NCBI GenBank assembly: GCA_030949405.1
Contig: JAUZSN010000002.1
Span: 2,404,553 to 2,468,552, forward strand
Origin: Methylococcales bacterium
GTDB taxonomy: Bacteria; Pseudomonadota; Gammaproteobacteria; Methylococcales; Methylomonadaceae
Reading direction: 5' to 3'
Length of the DNA stretch: 64,000 nt
Positions 26,284-36,916 of the stretch are shown here, in pieces. Under the pieces are notes generated by a model, which saw only the letters and a program-made list of their open reading frames with translations, did no database searches and was not told where the DNA came from. Position numbers and translations under genes: made by a program. Each line of letters begins with the position of its first letter. The stretch's first letter is position 1.

Positions 26284-26312
26284 ATAGACGGTATTTTCCA
26301 TAAGGTCATGCT

Positions 26313-27266
26313 ATGACAATTAAAAAAAAATTAATGATGCTAACGTTAGTCGCGTTTAGCTTTTCCAGTGGCCTTATGGCGGCTCCTTTTGCTTTTATTA
26401 GTAATCAAATAGACAATACTGTTTCCATTATTGATACCCAAAGTAATCAAGTAATTCATACCATTACAGTGACAGGTAAGCCTGTCGGGGTTGCGGTTAA
26501 TCCAAAAAAGTCACAGGTTTATATTAGTACACCCGAAGGGAATGGCTTTAGTGTTATTGATACGAATTCGATGTCATTGATTACAAAAGTTAAGGTAGGC
26601 GGTGCTTCACTAGGGATTGCCAGTGATAAAACGGGCGAACGGGTTTTTGTTGCCGATTGGTATGAAAATACGGTTTCTATTTTTGAAACAAAAACATTTA
26701 AGCTTATTAAGACGATTACGGTGGGTAAATCACCCTCTGGAATGACGGTGAGTCCCGATAATCGCTGGTTATATGTGGCCAATCGAGTGGATAACTCTAT
26801 TTCACAAATTAATTTGACTACCTTCCAAATTAGAAATACCACCAAAGTAGGTGAACACCCTTTTGGTTTAAATATGGATCGTAAAGGCGAAAGACTTTAT
26901 AGCGCAAATGTTGAAAGTAACGATATTTCCGTTTTAGACGCGACTCATCTCAAACGCCTTACTCGCATTAGCGTAGGCAACCGTCCTTATGCGATTGCAT
27001 TGGCTTTAAACGATAGCCGCCTGTTTGTGACGAATCAAGAGGACGATACGGTTTCAGTCATTGATACCCAAACATTAACTGAAATTGCTCAAATTGAGGT
27101 GGGAGAAAAACCTGAAGGCATCAGTACGCACCCCAATGATAAGTGGGTTTATGTGGCCAATTGGCTAGACAGTACGGTTTCAATTATTGATGCTGAAACA
27201 TTAAACGTCATTAACGTGATTAAAACAGGGGAAGGAAGTCGTGCCTTTGGTGAGTTTATTCGCTAA
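26313..27266 (+). CDS. Exported YVTN-type seven-bladed beta-propeller protein
   Basis: A 317-residue protein with a signal peptide (cleavage near LMAA) followed by seven repeats of about 42 residues with the core [V/S]SIIDT...I.VG..P.GVAV.P....YV[A/T]N. This repeat class (YVTN family) forms a periplasmic beta-propeller and often sits near PQQ-dependent alcohol dehydrogenase systems, which agrees with the MxaD-like neighbour. No catalytic residues can be assigned. Confidence 0.85.
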   Translation: MTIKKKLMMLTLVAFSFSSGLMAAPFAFISNQIDNTVSIIDTQSNQVIHTITVTGKPVGVAVNPKKSQVYISTPEGNGFSVIDTNSMSLITKVKVGGASLGIASDKTGERVFVADWYENTVSIFETKTFKLIKTITVGKSPSGMTVSPDNRWLYVANRVDNSISQINLTTFQIRNTTKVGEHPFGLNMDRKGERLYSANVESNDISVLDATHLKRLTRISVGNRPYAIALALNDSRLFVTNQEDDTVSVIDTQTLTEIAQIEVGEKPEGISTHPNDKWVYVANWLDSTVSIIDAETLNVINVIKTGEGSRAFGEFIR

Positions 27267-27286
27267 AACAGGGTTTATTGAAAGTC

Positions 27287-27312
27287 TAGGGTGGACGATA
27301 TCCACCCTACCC
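27287..27312. terminator. Hairpin between beta-propeller gene and lon
   Basis: GGGTGGA (27289-27295) and TCCACCC (27301-27307) form a 7-bp stem with loop CGATA between two convergent genes. There is no strong U run on either side, so this is a weak call. Confidence 0.45.
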
Positions 27313-27322
27313 TAGTTCAGTT

Positions 27323-29722
27323 TTAATGCGCCGTAATAGTCACTTTATCCTTTAAATCAAGATGCGGGCTTTTAGATATAAACGCTTCCGTCGGAGTTGG
27401 AATATACTGTAACGCTAATTCTAAGACTTCATCTATCCATGAAACACAATGAATATCCAAATTTTCTTTAATATTGGCTGGAATATCGGCTAAATCTTTT
27501 TCATTTTCAGCAGGGATCAATACTTTCGTAATTCCCCCACGATGAGCGGCTAACAATTTTTCTTTTAAGCCGCCAATCGGTAATACCTCGCCTCGTAAGG
27601 TGATTTCCCCTGTCATCGCCACATTTGCCCGTACAGGAATTTTAGTTAAGGCCGAAACAATGGCCGTACACATTCCAATACCCGCACTCGGACCATCTTT
27701 AGGCGTTGCGCCTTCGGGGACATGAATATGAATGTCTTGTTTTTGAAAACTTTCATTACTAATGCCTAAAACACTCGCACGACTTCGTATAACCGTGACT
27801 GCCGCCTCAATAGACTCTTTCATGACATCCCCTAATTTTCCCGTAGCGGACTGTTTGCCTTTTCCTGGGATCACAGCGGTTTCGATGGTAAGTAACTCAC
27901 CGCCAACTTCGGTCCATGCTAACCCTGTCACTTGACCGATCTGATCTTTTTCTTCGGCAATACCATAGCTAAACCGCCTTACCCCCAAATACGTATTTAA
28001 GGTTTCTTCGGTAATCATTGTTTGAGTTTGAGTGGTTGCTAATAACAAATCCTTAACCACTTTACGGCAAATTTTAGAGATTTCACGCTCCAAACTTCTA
28101 ACCCCCGCTTCTCGTGAGTAATAACGAATAATATCTCTGACCGCTTCTTTTGAAATATCAATTTCGCTTACTTTTAAGCCATTATTTTTAATTTGCTTTG
28201 GAATTAAAAAACGTAACGCAATATTAATTTTTTCATCTTCCGTGTATCCTGCTAAACGAATGACTTCCATTCGATCTAGCAACGCAGGTGGAATATTCAT
28301 CGTATTCGCGGTGGCCACAAACATCACATCCGACAAATCAAAATCTACTTCTAAATAATGGTCAGCAAAGGTATGGTTCTGTTCAGGATCAAGAACTTCT
28401 AATAAGGCAGATGCAGGATCACCGCGTAAATCCGCCGCCATTTTATCAATTTCATCTAATAAAAATAGGGGGTTACGGGTTTTTACTTTCGATAAATTTT
28501 GCAAAATTTTACCAGGCATCGAGCCAATATAAGTACGTCGATGACCACGAATTTCAGCTTCATCTCGAACCCCGCCTAACGCCATACGAACATATTTTCG
28601 ATTGGTGGCATCGGCAATAGACTTACCCAATGACGTTTTACCCACGCCTGGAGGTCCCACTAAACATAAAATAGGGCCGTTCAGTTTTCTGACCCGTTGC
28701 TGTACCGCAAGGTATTCTAAAATCCGTTCTTTTACTTTTTCTAGGCCATAATGCTCTGCATTCAATACTTCTTCTGCAACTTTTAAATCGTGGCGAACTT
28801 TGGTTTTTTTCTTCCACGGAATAGTCAGTATCCAATCCAGATAATTACGAATAACCGTCGCTTCTGCCGACATGGGGGACATTAATTTAAGCTTATTAAC
28901 TTCAGCGGTGGCCTTATCTTTAGCTTCTTTCGATAACCCTGCTTTCGCAATTTTTTGTTCTAACTCTTCAATTTCATTACTTGCCCCATCCAGTTCACCC
29001 AATTCTTTATGAATAACTTTTATTTGTTCATTTAAATAATATTCACGTTGGTTTTTTTCCATTTGCTTTTTAACCCGCCCCCGAATTCTTTTTTCGGTTT
29101 CAAGTATATCCAGCTCCCCTTCGATTAACTTCATTAAGGTTTCTAAACGCACAACAATGTCGCCGAGTTCGAGAATCCCTTGTTTGTCCTCAACCTTTAA
29201 ATGAAGATGAGCGGTAATGGTATCCGCAAGACGGCCTGCCTCATTAATGGCCGAAACAGATTTGAAAACTTCAGGTGGAATTTTATGATTTAACTTGATA
29301 TATTCGTCAAAGGCACTCAGCGCGGTACGATGTAAAGCCTCTATTGATTTATCATCAAGGGTTAAATACTCTGAAACATCGCTTATGGAGGCCGATAAAT
29401 AACTCCCTGTCTGTTTATAACCGTCAATATGACAACGGCTCACTCCTTCAACAAGCACTTTAACCGTGCCATCAGGTAATTTTAATAATTGCAAAATATT
29501 AGCCAAGGTTCCGATTTTATAAAGATCGACTATTTCAGGCTCATCAACGTCAGGATTTTGCTGCGTTACCAATAAAATTTGTTTATTGTCCTCCATCGCC
29601 GTTTCTAGCGCGTCAATAGATTTCCCGCGGCCGACAAAAAGCGGAATGACCATGTGAGGGTAAACCACTACATCTCTGAGCGGTAAAACAGGGAAAAATG
29701 CGGTATTATTACTTTCAGTCAT
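27323..29722 (-). CDS. lon: ATP-dependent protease Lon
   Basis: Lon degrades misfolded and regulatory proteins in the cytoplasm. The 799-residue protein has the N-terminal substrate-binding domain ([23 protein letters not shown]), a long coiled coil with [18 protein letters not shown]+ Walker [16 protein letters not shown] and Walker [10 protein letters not shown], and the protease domain with the catalytic serine in [12 protein letters not shown] and the lysine in [14 protein letters not shown]. It stands upstream-to-downstream alone, 69 bases from pyrC. Confidence 0.97.
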   Translation of the reverse strand: MTESNNTAFFPVLPLRDVVVYPHMVIPLFVGRGKSIDALETAMEDNKQILLVTQQNPDVDEPEIVDLYKIGTLANILQLLKLPDGTVKVLVEGVSRCHIDGYKQTGSYLSASISDVSEYLTLDDKSIEALHRTALSAFDEYIKLNHKIPPEVFKSVSAINEAGRLADTITAHLHLKVEDKQGILELGDIVVRLETLMKLIEGELDILETEKRIRGRVKKQMEKNQREYYLNEQIKVIHKELGELDGASNEIEELEQKIAKAGLSKEAKDKATAEVNKLKLMSPMSAEATVIRNYLDWILTIPWKKKTKVRHDLKVAEEVLNAEHYGLEKVKERILEYLAVQQRVRKLNGPILCLVGPPGVGKTSLGKSIADATNRKYVRMALGGVRDEAEIRGHRRTYIGSMPGKILQNLSKVKTRNPLFLLDEIDKMAADLRGDPASALLEVLDPEQNHTFADHYLEVDFDLSDVMFVATANTMNIPPALLDRMEVIRLAGYTEDEKINIALRFLIPKQIKNNGLKVSEIDISKEAVRDIIRYYSREAGVRSLEREISKICRKVVKDLLLATTQTQTMITEETLNTYLGVRRFSYGIAEEKDQIGQVTGLAWTEVGGELLTIETAVIPGKGKQSATGKLGDVMKESIEAAVTVIRSRASVLGISNESFQKQDIHIHVPEGATPKDGPSAGIGMCTAIVSALTKIPVRANVAMTGEITLRGEVLPIGGLKEKLLAAHRGGITKVLIPAENEKDLADIPANIKENLDIHCVSWIDEVLELALQYIPTPTEAFISKSPHLDLKDKVTITAH

Positions 29723-29791
29723 GTTATTTCCATGTGAGACTAGTTATTCAAGCTATAGAAAAATATGGGGACGGTTGAAAAAATAGCAAGT

Positions 29792-30823
29792 TTATTTAAG
29801 TTTCCAATGTAAGGTTTCATTCGCGTAGAGTGGCGTAATCTTAATTTCTTGATCCTCATAGCTAGCAGGGACTTCCCAGTTTTTTCGTTCTAAAGTAATG
29901 GTTTGAGTATTGCGTGAAAGCCCATAAAAATCCGCGCCATGAAAACTTGCAAAGGCTTCTAATTTATCCAGTGCATTGACCTTATCAAAGGCTTCAGCAT
30001 AAAGCTCAATCGCGGCAAAGGCACTGTAACATCCCGCACACCCACAGGCACTTTCTTTTGAATGCGTTACATGGGGCGCACTGTCGGTTCCTAGAAAAAA
30101 TTTAGGATTCCCACTCACGGCTGCATTAACCAACGCTTGCCGATGTTTTTCACGTTTAATAATAGGCAAGCAATAATAATGTGGTTTAATCCCACCGACT
30201 AAGAGCGCGTTTCGATTAAAAAGTAAATGTTGGGGCGTAATCGTGGCTGCAATGGTAGCTGGGGAAGATTCAACAAAGTCCACCGCGTCTTCAGTCGTCA
30301 CATGTTCTAATACAATTTTTAACGCAGGAAATTGCTTAACAATATCGTGTAAATGATCTTCAATAAAGACCCGCTCGCGATCAAAAATATCACAGTTTAT
30401 ATCCGTCACCTCACCATGAATTAATAAGGGAACATTATACGTTTGCATCGCCTCTAAAATAGGATAGATTCCTGTTAAATCATGAACCCCTGCCTCGGAA
30501 TTAGTGGTGGCTCCTGCGGGATAAAGTTTAAATGCGTAAACAAAATCACAGGCTGAAACTAATTTAACATCATCAATAGTGGTTTGATGGGTTAAATAAA
30601 GCGTCATCAATGGCTCAAACGATGACGCACTGGGTCGCGCCTGTAAAATTTCATCTCGATAGCTAGCAGCGGCGGCTATTGACGTAACGGGCGGCGTTAA
30701 ATTAGGCATTACAACAGCGCGCTTAAATTGACGGGCGGTATGAGCAAGAACCGTCTTTAAAATAGGGCCTGTTCGCAAATGTAAATGCCAATCATCGGGC
30801 TGAATAAGGGTTAAATACTTCAT
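29792..30823 (-). CDS. pyrC: Dihydroorotase PyrC
   Basis: PyrC cyclises carbamoyl-aspartate to dihydroorotate in pyrimidine synthesis. The 343-residue protein is class II: zinc-binding DWHLHLRTG near the N-terminus, VVMPNLTPPVT, the carbamylated lysine in AFKLYPAGATTNSEAG, LIHGEVTD, LEHVTTEDAV, and the catalytic aspartate in FLGTDSAPH. Normal length for the family. Confidence 0.96.
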   Translation of the reverse strand: MKYLTLIQPDDWHLHLRTGPILKTVLAHTARQFKRAVVMPNLTPPVTSIAAAASYRDEILQARPSASSFEPLMTLYLTHQTTIDDVKLVSACDFVYAFKLYPAGATTNSEAGVHDLTGIYPILEAMQTYNVPLLIHGEVTDINCDIFDRERVFIEDHLHDIVKQFPALKIVLEHVTTEDAVDFVESSPATIAATITPQHLLFNRNALLVGGIKPHYYCLPIIKREKHRQALVNAAVSGNPKFFLGTDSAPHVTHSKESACGCAGCYSAFAAIELYAEAFDKVNALDKLEAFASFHGADFYGLSRNTQTITLERKNWEVPASYEDQEIKITPLYANETLHWKLK

Positions 30824-30921
30824 CGCATCGTCTCTTTTTTGTAAAATAGACGGTTATCTTAGCGCGATGAGCTTGAAAATCTCAATAATCGCCCTTATTT
30901 ACACTATTATTTGGAGGCTTT

Positions 30922-31194
30922 ATGCCAATATACGAATATCAATGTCAGTCTTGCGGAAATGAGCATGAAGCATTGCAAAAAATGAGTGCTAAACCCTTAC
31001 TGCATTGCCCTGCTTGTTCTGAACCTGAGTTAAAGAAAAAAATATCTGCGGCAGGGTTTCGCCTAAAAGGTAGTGGCTGGTATGAAACGGATTTTAAAAA
31101 AGGGTCAAAGAAGAATATTGCCGGTGAAAAGAGTCCTAAACCTAAGAGTAAACCTGCAACGACTGGCGGAAAAAGCGACAGTTGCAGTAAATAA
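30922..31194 (+). CDS. FmdB-family zinc-ribbon protein
   Basis: A 90-residue protein with an N-terminal zinc ribbon (MPIYEYQCQSCGNEHEALQ, then CPACSEP), and a Lys/Ser-rich tail. This FmdB family often precedes aspS in proteobacteria, as here (58 bases upstream). The first member was linked to amide/urea transport regulation in a methylotroph, but the general role is not established. Confidence 0.88.
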   Translation: MPIYEYQCQSCGNEHEALQKMSAKPLLHCPACSEPELKKKISAAGFRLKGSGWYETDFKKGSKKNIAGEKSPKPKSKPATTGGKSDSCSK

Positions 31195-31252
31195 TTATCT
31201 CTTTTCCTGATAGAAAAGAACATTTTAGCCTTTAAATTTTAAGAGAAAACTT

Positions 31253-33037
31253 ATGCGTAGCCACAAATGTGGAGAGTTAAATACCGCTCATTTAGATGAA
31301 ACCGTTGATTTATGTGGATGGGTTCATCGTCGTCGGGATCATGGCGGTGTTATTTTTATTGATTTGCGAGATCGGGCAGGATTAATCCAAATTGTTTTTG
31401 ATCCTGATACCGTTGATACCTTTGCAATGGCTGAAGGCGTTCGCAGTGAATACGTCTTAAAAGTCCAAGGTAGAGTTCGGCATCGTCCTGAAGGCACGAT
31501 TAATCCTAATATGGCCACGGGTGAAATTGAAGTTTTAATTAAACACATTGAAATTTTAAATAAATCTGAAACACCGCCTTTCCCGATTGAAAGTGATATT
31601 GAGGTTAATGAAGATACGCGCTTACGCTATCGTTATATTGATCTACGCGGTGAAAAAATGCAGAAGAAAATGCGTTTTCGCCGTGATGTATCGCGCTACT
31701 TGCGTAACTTTTTAGATGATCGTGATTATTTTGAGGTCGAAACCCCTTATTTAACGAAAGCTACGCCTGAAGGGGCAAGAGATTATCTTGTGCCTAGTCG
31801 GACGCATGAAAATTCTTTTTTTGCCTTGCCGCAATCGCCCCAACTTTATAAACAGTTGCTAATGATTTCGGGGATGGATAAATATTATCAAATTGTTCGT
31901 TGTTTTCGTGATGAAGATTTACGCGCCGATCGACAACCTGAATTTACACAGTTAGATATTGAAACTTCATTTATGGATGAAGCCAGTATTATGTCGGTCA
32001 TGGAAGAAATGATTCGGGATGTCTTTGATAAAACCTTAGCGGTGAGCTTGCCTGAAAAATTTCCACAAATCACTTATCATGAAGCCATGCGTCGTTTTGG
32101 TTCAGACCGTCCTGATTTACGCATTCCTTTAGAATTAATTGATATTGCAGAGGACATGAAAGACGTTGATTTTAAAGTCTTTTCAACGCCTGCAAATGAT
32201 GATAACAGTCGTGTTGTCGCCCTGCGTATACCTGAAGGTAATAATTTAAGTCGTAAAGACATTGATGGGTTAACCAAATTTGTAAGCATTTATGGGGCGC
32301 GAGGATTAGCGTATATTAAGGTTAATGATCGAGATGCGGGATTAGACGGTCTGCAATCCCCGATTGTAAAATTTGCACCTGCGGAAGTTTGGGAAAGTGT
32401 ACTCACTAAAACAAAAGCCCAAACAGGCGATTTAATTTTCTTTGGCGCGGATAAAACCTCCATTGTTAATGAAGCTATGGGCGCGTTACGGGTTAAACTC
32501 GGGATTGATCGCGGCTTAGTGGAAGGCACGTGGAAACCTGTCTGGGTTATTGATTTTCCTATGTTTGATTGGGATGATAAAGGACAACGTTGGAATGCTA
32601 TCCATCATCCGTTTACAGCCCCTAGCTGTTCTATTGAAGAATTGGAAGCAAACCCTAGGCAAGCTTTATCACGCGCCTATGATTTGGTACTCAATGGAAC
32701 CGAAGTTGGAGGCGGATCAATTCGTATTCATAAAACTGAGATGCAAGCATCCGTCTTTAAATTATTGGGAATCGGTGATGAAGAAGCCCAAGAAAAATTT
32801 GGCTTTTTATTAGAAGCGTTAACCTATGGCTGTCCTCCTCATGGTGGAATTGCATTTGGTTTAGACCGACTGGTGATGTTGATGACCCACTCAAGTTCTA
32901 TTCGCGAAGTGATTGCGTTCCCAAAAACACAAACAGCGGCCTGTCCGTTGATGAACTCTCCAGCGCAAGTCAGTGATTTACAATTACGTGAATTAGGCAT
33001 TAAACTACGCAAAGTTAAAAAAGAAAGTTCAACTTAA
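31253..33037 (+). CDS. aspS: Aspartyl-tRNA synthetase
   Basis: AspS charges tRNA-Asp. The 594-residue protein has the bacterial layout: N-terminal anticodon-binding OB fold ([23 protein letters not shown]), class II motif 2 ([18 protein letters not shown]), the bacterial GAD insertion (about 290-420) and motif 3 ([13 protein letters not shown]). An in-frame shadow frame exists on the opposite strand but has no support. Confidence 0.97.
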   Translation: MRSHKCGELNTAHLDETVDLCGWVHRRRDHGGVIFIDLRDRAGLIQIVFDPDTVDTFAMAEGVRSEYVLKVQGRVRHRPEGTINPNMATGEIEVLIKHIEILNKSETPPFPIESDIEVNEDTRLRYRYIDLRGEKMQKKMRFRRDVSRYLRNFLDDRDYFEVETPYLTKATPEGARDYLVPSRTHENSFFALPQSPQLYKQLLMISGMDKYYQIVRCFRDEDLRADRQPEFTQLDIETSFMDEASIMSVMEEMIRDVFDKTLAVSLPEKFPQITYHEAMRRFGSDRPDLRIPLELIDIAEDMKDVDFKVFSTPANDDNSRVVALRIPEGNNLSRKDIDGLTKFVSIYGARGLAYIKVNDRDAGLDGLQSPIVKFAPAEVWESVLTKTKAQTGDLIFFGADKTSIVNEAMGALRVKLGIDRGLVEGTWKPVWVIDFPMFDWDDKGQRWNAIHHPFTAPSCSIEELEANPRQALSRAYDLVLNGTEVGGGSIRIHKTEMQASVFKLLGIGDEEAQEKFGFLLEALTYGCPPHGGIAFGLDRLVMLMTHSSSIREVIAFPKTQTAACPLMNSPAQVSDLQLRELGIKLRKVKKESST

Positions 33038-33047
33038 AATGAATTTT

Positions 33048-33081
33048 ACTCTGCATCCTGTTGGGTGCAGAGTCTTCTTTT
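33048..33081 (+). terminator. Intrinsic terminator after aspS
   Basis: ACTCTGCA (33048-33055) and TGCAGAGT (33066-33073) form a perfect 8-bp stem, followed by CTTCTTTT. Confidence 0.8.
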
Positions 33082-33092
33082 AGCCCTAAAAA

Positions 33093-34538
33093 ATGCCTAT
33101 GACACCGCTTATTAATGCCTTATCAAAAATACTCCCTAAAGACAGTTTACTGTATGAAGCCGAGCAACTGGCTGTCTTTGAATCGGATGCGTTAGCGGCT
33201 TATCGCCAAATTCCCTTAGCGGTCGTTTTACCTGAAAATAAGGCTCAAATACAAGCGATTTTAACGGTTTGTCGTAACTATCAGGTTCCTGTTGTAACCC
33301 GTGGGGCTGGAACAGGAATTTCAGGCGGGGCATTGCCGATCAAACAAGGCATTGTTTTAGGACTCTCGAAACTTAAAAAAATTCTTAAAATCGACCCTCT
33401 ACAACGCATAGCCTGTGTACAGTCTGGCGTACGAAATATTCAAATTAGTGAAGCCGTTGCCGACTATGGACTTTATTACGCCCCTGATCCTTCCTCGCAA
33501 ATTGCGTGTACTATTGGCGGTAATGTCGCTGAAAATTCAGGCGGAGTACATTGCCTTAAATACGGTTTAACGGTTCATAATGTCCTGTCGATTAAAATGT
33601 TGACGATTGAGGGCGATGAACTTGTCCTTAGTCAAGAGGATGACGGCTTAGATTTATTAGCCTTAATGCACGGTTCAGAAGGATTGCTCGGAATTATTAT
33701 CGAAGTCACGGTTAAATTACTACCGAAACCTGAAAAGGCGCAAGTGGTTATGGCAGGTTTTTCAACCATAACTGATGCGGCTAATGCAGTGACGGCTATT
33801 ATTCAGCAAGGAATTATTCCCGCAGGTTTGGAAATGATGGATGCCTTTGCCATTGAGGCTGTTGAAGCATTTGTACAGGTCGGCTATCCATTAAATGCAA
33901 AAGCCCTTTTATTATGTGAAATAGATGGTTCAGAGGAACGGGTTCGCGAAGAAATTGATTTAATTATTGCCTTACTAAAACAAGCGCAAGCAATGAGTAT
34001 TGAAGTCTCGGCTAATGAACATCACCGACTCCAGTTATGGAAAGGACGAAAAGCGGCTTTTCCAGCCGTAGGGCGATTAGCCCCCGATTATTATTGCATG
34101 GATGGCACCATTCCACGGCATCGACTCGCCGAAGTTTTAATGGAAATTCATCAATTATCCGAACACTATCAACTGCGTGTGGCTAATGTGTTTCATGCAG
34201 GGGATGGTAATTTACATCCGTTAATCTTGTATGATGCGAGTATAGCGGGTGAATTTAAAAAAAGTGAAGCGTTGGGGGCTGATATTTTGCAATTATGCCT
34301 TGATGTCGGAGGAACAATTACAGGTGAACATGGCGTAGGCATTGAAAAGCTTGATTCGATGTGCAGTCAATTTGCAACGGCTGAATTAGCAACCTTTCAT
34401 GCCATTAAACATGTATTTGATAATCACGCCCTACTCAATCCTGGTAAAGCCGTACCGACCTTACATCGCTGTGCCGAATTAGGTAAAATGCACGTCCATC
34501 ATAATCAACAGTCCTTTCCAGACTTGGAACGTTTTTAA
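33093..34538 (+). CDS. glcD: Glycolate oxidase subunit GlcD (FAD-binding)
   Basis: GlcD is the FAD-linked catalytic subunit of glycolate oxidase, which oxidises glycolate (or D-lactate) to glyoxylate. The 481-residue protein shows the PCMH-type FAD motif VVTRGAGTGISGGALPI, YAPDPSSQIACTIGGNVAENSGG, and the C-terminal FHAGDGNLHP and GTITGEHGVGIEKL. Starts at ATG 33093 or the ATG two codons later. The stop overlaps glcE by 1 base. glcD-glcE-glcF form one operon. Confidence 0.93.
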   Translation: MPMTPLINALSKILPKDSLLYEAEQLAVFESDALAAYRQIPLAVVLPENKAQIQAILTVCRNYQVPVVTRGAGTGISGGALPIKQGIVLGLSKLKKILKIDPLQRIACVQSGVRNIQISEAVADYGLYYAPDPSSQIACTIGGNVAENSGGVHCLKYGLTVHNVLSIKMLTIEGDELVLSQEDDGLDLLALMHGSEGLLGIIIEVTVKLLPKPEKAQVVMAGFSTITDAANAVTAIIQQGIIPAGLEMMDAFAIEAVEAFVQVGYPLNAKALLLCEIDGSEERVREEIDLIIALLKQAQAMSIEVSANEHHRLQLWKGRKAAFPAVGRLAPDYYCMDGTIPRHRLAEVLMEIHQLSEHYQLRVANVFHAGDGNLHPLILYDASIAGEFKKSEALGADILQLCLDVGGTITGEHGVGIEKLDSMCSQFATAELATFHAIKHVFDNHALLNPGKAVPTLHRCAELGKMHVHHNQQSFPDLERF

Positions 34539-35485
34539 TGAAAACCTTAATTGCACAAATTAAAGAGGCGAATGTACGTTCACAACGACTTTCTATTTGT
34601 GGAATGCAAAGTAAACAGTCCTGTTCAAATCAGCCTTTATCACTGATGGATTATCAAGGTATTATTCATTATCAACCGGATGAACTGGTGATTACGGTTA
34701 AGGCAGGGACTCCGTTAAACGAATTAAAGTGTATTTTAGCTGAAAATAAACAAATGCTCGCTTTTTCCCCCCCTGATTACGGCCATTCTACACTTGGTGG
34801 GACTTATGCTTGCGCGTTAACAGGATCATCGCAACCCTTTAAAGGGAGTTTGCGTGACTATGTTTTAGGCGTGAAAATCATTAATGGTTTAGGTGACGTG
34901 TTATCCTTTGGCGGGGAATTAATGAAAAATGTGGCGGGCTATGATGTATCCCGATTACTGGTTGGCTCACGTGGACAACTGGCTGTGATTGCTGAAATTA
35001 GCTTAAAAGTCTTACCGATTACAACCGAAACTACCTATGTTGTTGACATCGCTGAAAATGAAGCCATTCAATTAATGAATCAATGGGCGGGAAGTGCTTT
35101 GCCTTTATCGGCTTGTGCTTATTATCAGCAACAGTTTTTTTATCGCTTATCGAGACACCATTCAAAACAACCCCATACCGTAGTCGATGAAAAAATATGG
35201 GAAATTTTAAATCCTTTTAAACCGCACTTAAACGCAGACCAAAGTCTATGGCGGGTCACCGTTGAAAGTACAATGCCTGCCATTAAGAATACACAGGCAA
35301 TTGACTGGTGTGGTCGTCGTCGCTGGATTATTGCTAATGAACACCCCACGTATCAGGGGAATAAATTAAACGCATCATTATGGCAAGGTCACGCCGATGA
35401 ATGCCCCCCAACGGAACCGAAAGCCCTTACTCAAATTAAACAGGGATTAAAAAAAGTTTTTGATCCAAAGGGAGTGTTTTGTTAA
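34538..35485 (+). CDS. glcE: Glycolate oxidase subunit GlcE
   Basis: GlcE is a second FAD-binding-fold subunit of glycolate oxidase. At 315 residues it is a little shorter than the E. coli protein. It keeps DELVITVKAGTPLNEL, LAFSPPDYGHSTLGGTYACALTGS, and NGLGDVLSFGGELMKNVAGYDVSRLLVGS. It lies between glcD (1-base overlap) and glcF (no gap). Confidence 0.92.
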   Translation: MKTLIAQIKEANVRSQRLSICGMQSKQSCSNQPLSLMDYQGIIHYQPDELVITVKAGTPLNELKCILAENKQMLAFSPPDYGHSTLGGTYACALTGSSQPFKGSLRDYVLGVKIINGLGDVLSFGGELMKNVAGYDVSRLLVGSRGQLAVIAEISLKVLPITTETTYVVDIAENEAIQLMNQWAGSALPLSACAYYQQQFFYRLSRHHSKQPHTVVDEKIWEILNPFKPHLNADQSLWRVTVESTMPAIKNTQAIDWCGRRRWIIANEHPTYQGNKLNASLWQGHADECPPTEPKALTQIKQGLKKVFDPKGVFC

Positions 35486-36691
35486 ATGTACAGTCCATTA
35501 AAACCCGATTTATTAGCCCCTAAAGACCTGCAAACCGCTAAAAAAATTTTACGTTCCTGTGTCCATTGTGGTTTTTGTTTACCGACCTGCCCTACCTATG
35601 AATTATTAGGCAATGAATTGGAGTCCCCTAGAGGGCGAATTTATTTAATTAAACAGGCATTAGAAGGCCATACGGTCACTCAAAAATCATTAGGGCATTT
35701 AGATCGTTGTCTAGGCTGTCGTGCTTGTGAAACAGCCTGTCCATCAGGGGTTAACTATACGCAATTATTGGATATTGGCCGAGGTTTTATTAATAAAAAT
35801 GTAAAACGCTCTGTTTGGCAACGCGGTTTACGTTATAGTGTGCGTAAAATACTCACCACCCCTAAGTTATTCAATACCTTAGTGACTGTTTTTCCTTGGT
35901 TAAAACACAGTGCGATTACAGATTCAGAGCCTTTACCCTGTCCTAAAGCGGGGTCTAAAAAAATAGTATTACTTTCAGGCTGTGTACAACCTGCACTTGC
36001 CCCAAATATTAATCATAGTATACAAAAAATACTCACCCAATTAGACTATGAGGTTATTGAAACCCCACAAATACAATGTTGCGGTGGGTTAGATCAACAT
36101 TTAAATGCACCTAACGATGCCTTAATAAAAATTAAAACTAATATAGACAGCTGGACTCAGAATTTACAACAAGGGGCTGAGGCTATTATTTCATCGGCAA
36201 GTGGCTGTGGCATTATGATCAAAGACTACCCACACTTAATGCGAGATGACGTTTTATATTATGAAAAAGCGAAAAAAATAGCCGCTAAAACAGTCGATAT
36301 TTCAGAGTTTCTTAGTCATCAAGATTTAAGTGTGTTTAATCGAAAAAATAGCGCGAATTTCCCAAAAAAATTAAGTTTTCACGCGCCCTGTACGTTACAA
36401 CATGGATTAGGAATAACAGGGGTTGTTGAAAAAATTTTAGTTGATTTAGGCTATCAACTGAATAGTATTAAAGAGGCTCATTTGTGTTGTGGATCAGCGG
36501 GAACGTATTCTATTTTTCAACCTAAACTAAGCCATGAATTGCGTAAAAATAAACTAAAGGACTTAATGCACGATCAACCTGAATTAATTGTCACTGCAAA
36601 TATAGGCTGCTTAGTCCACTTACAAAAAACAAGTCCTGTTCATATAAAACATTGGGTTGAATTATTGACGGATGTTCCACCCATTATATAA
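35486..36691 (+). CDS. glcF: Glycolate oxidase iron-sulfur subunit GlcF
   Basis: GlcF passes electrons from the flavin subunits to the quinone pool. The 401-residue protein has two 4Fe-4S motifs (CVHCGFCLPTCPTY and CLGCRACETACPSGV) and two CCG domains (CCGGLDQHL, then HLCCGSAGTYSI). The ATG directly follows the glcE stop. In C1 organisms it could remove glycolate formed by side reactions; this is inference. Confidence 0.94.
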   Translation: MYSPLKPDLLAPKDLQTAKKILRSCVHCGFCLPTCPTYELLGNELESPRGRIYLIKQALEGHTVTQKSLGHLDRCLGCRACETACPSGVNYTQLLDIGRGFINKNVKRSVWQRGLRYSVRKILTTPKLFNTLVTVFPWLKHSAITDSEPLPCPKAGSKKIVLLSGCVQPALAPNINHSIQKILTQLDYEVIETPQIQCCGGLDQHLNAPNDALIKIKTNIDSWTQNLQQGAEAIISSASGCGIMIKDYPHLMRDDVLYYEKAKKIAAKTVDISEFLSHQDLSVFNRKNSANFPKKLSFHAPCTLQHGLGITGVVEKILVDLGYQLNSIKEAHLCCGSAGTYSIFQPKLSHELRKNKLKDLMHDQPELIVTANIGCLVHLQKTSPVHIKHWVELLTDVPPII

Positions 36692-36776
36692 ATTAGCGTT
36701 ATTTTACCCTACGCAGTATTCTATTGTGTACAGCAAGGAATCAAGAACTAATAGCGTCTCGACAAAACCAAAAATT

Positions 36777-36852
36777 TTGTAGGCTGAGTTAGCTTATTTC
36801 GCTTGCGAGGTTACGTTTATTTGCAATCGCAAAAAACTAACCCCGCCTACAA
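36777..36852. repeat. Palindromic intergenic repeat (REP/MITE-like)
   Basis: Arms TTGTAGGCTGAGTTAG (36777-36792) and CTAACCCCGCCTACAA (36837-36852) match at 14 of 16 positions. The stem opening TGTAGG...GTTAG resembles a widespread bacterial repeat class with GTAGGTTGGGTTAG arms. It lies in the gene-free 225 bases between glcF and the sugar kinase gene and marks a possible boundary between unrelated operons. Confidence 0.6.
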
Positions 36853-36916
36853 TAAAGTTTCTAATATTATTAAATTCTTATTCCTAATTAAATTTTAACT
36901 ATATAGAGATCTATTA

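Noticed and set aside
28288-28620. 110-codon plus-strand frame inside lon
   Set aside because: It lies wholly antisense to the conserved Lon AAA+ domain and has no family signature.
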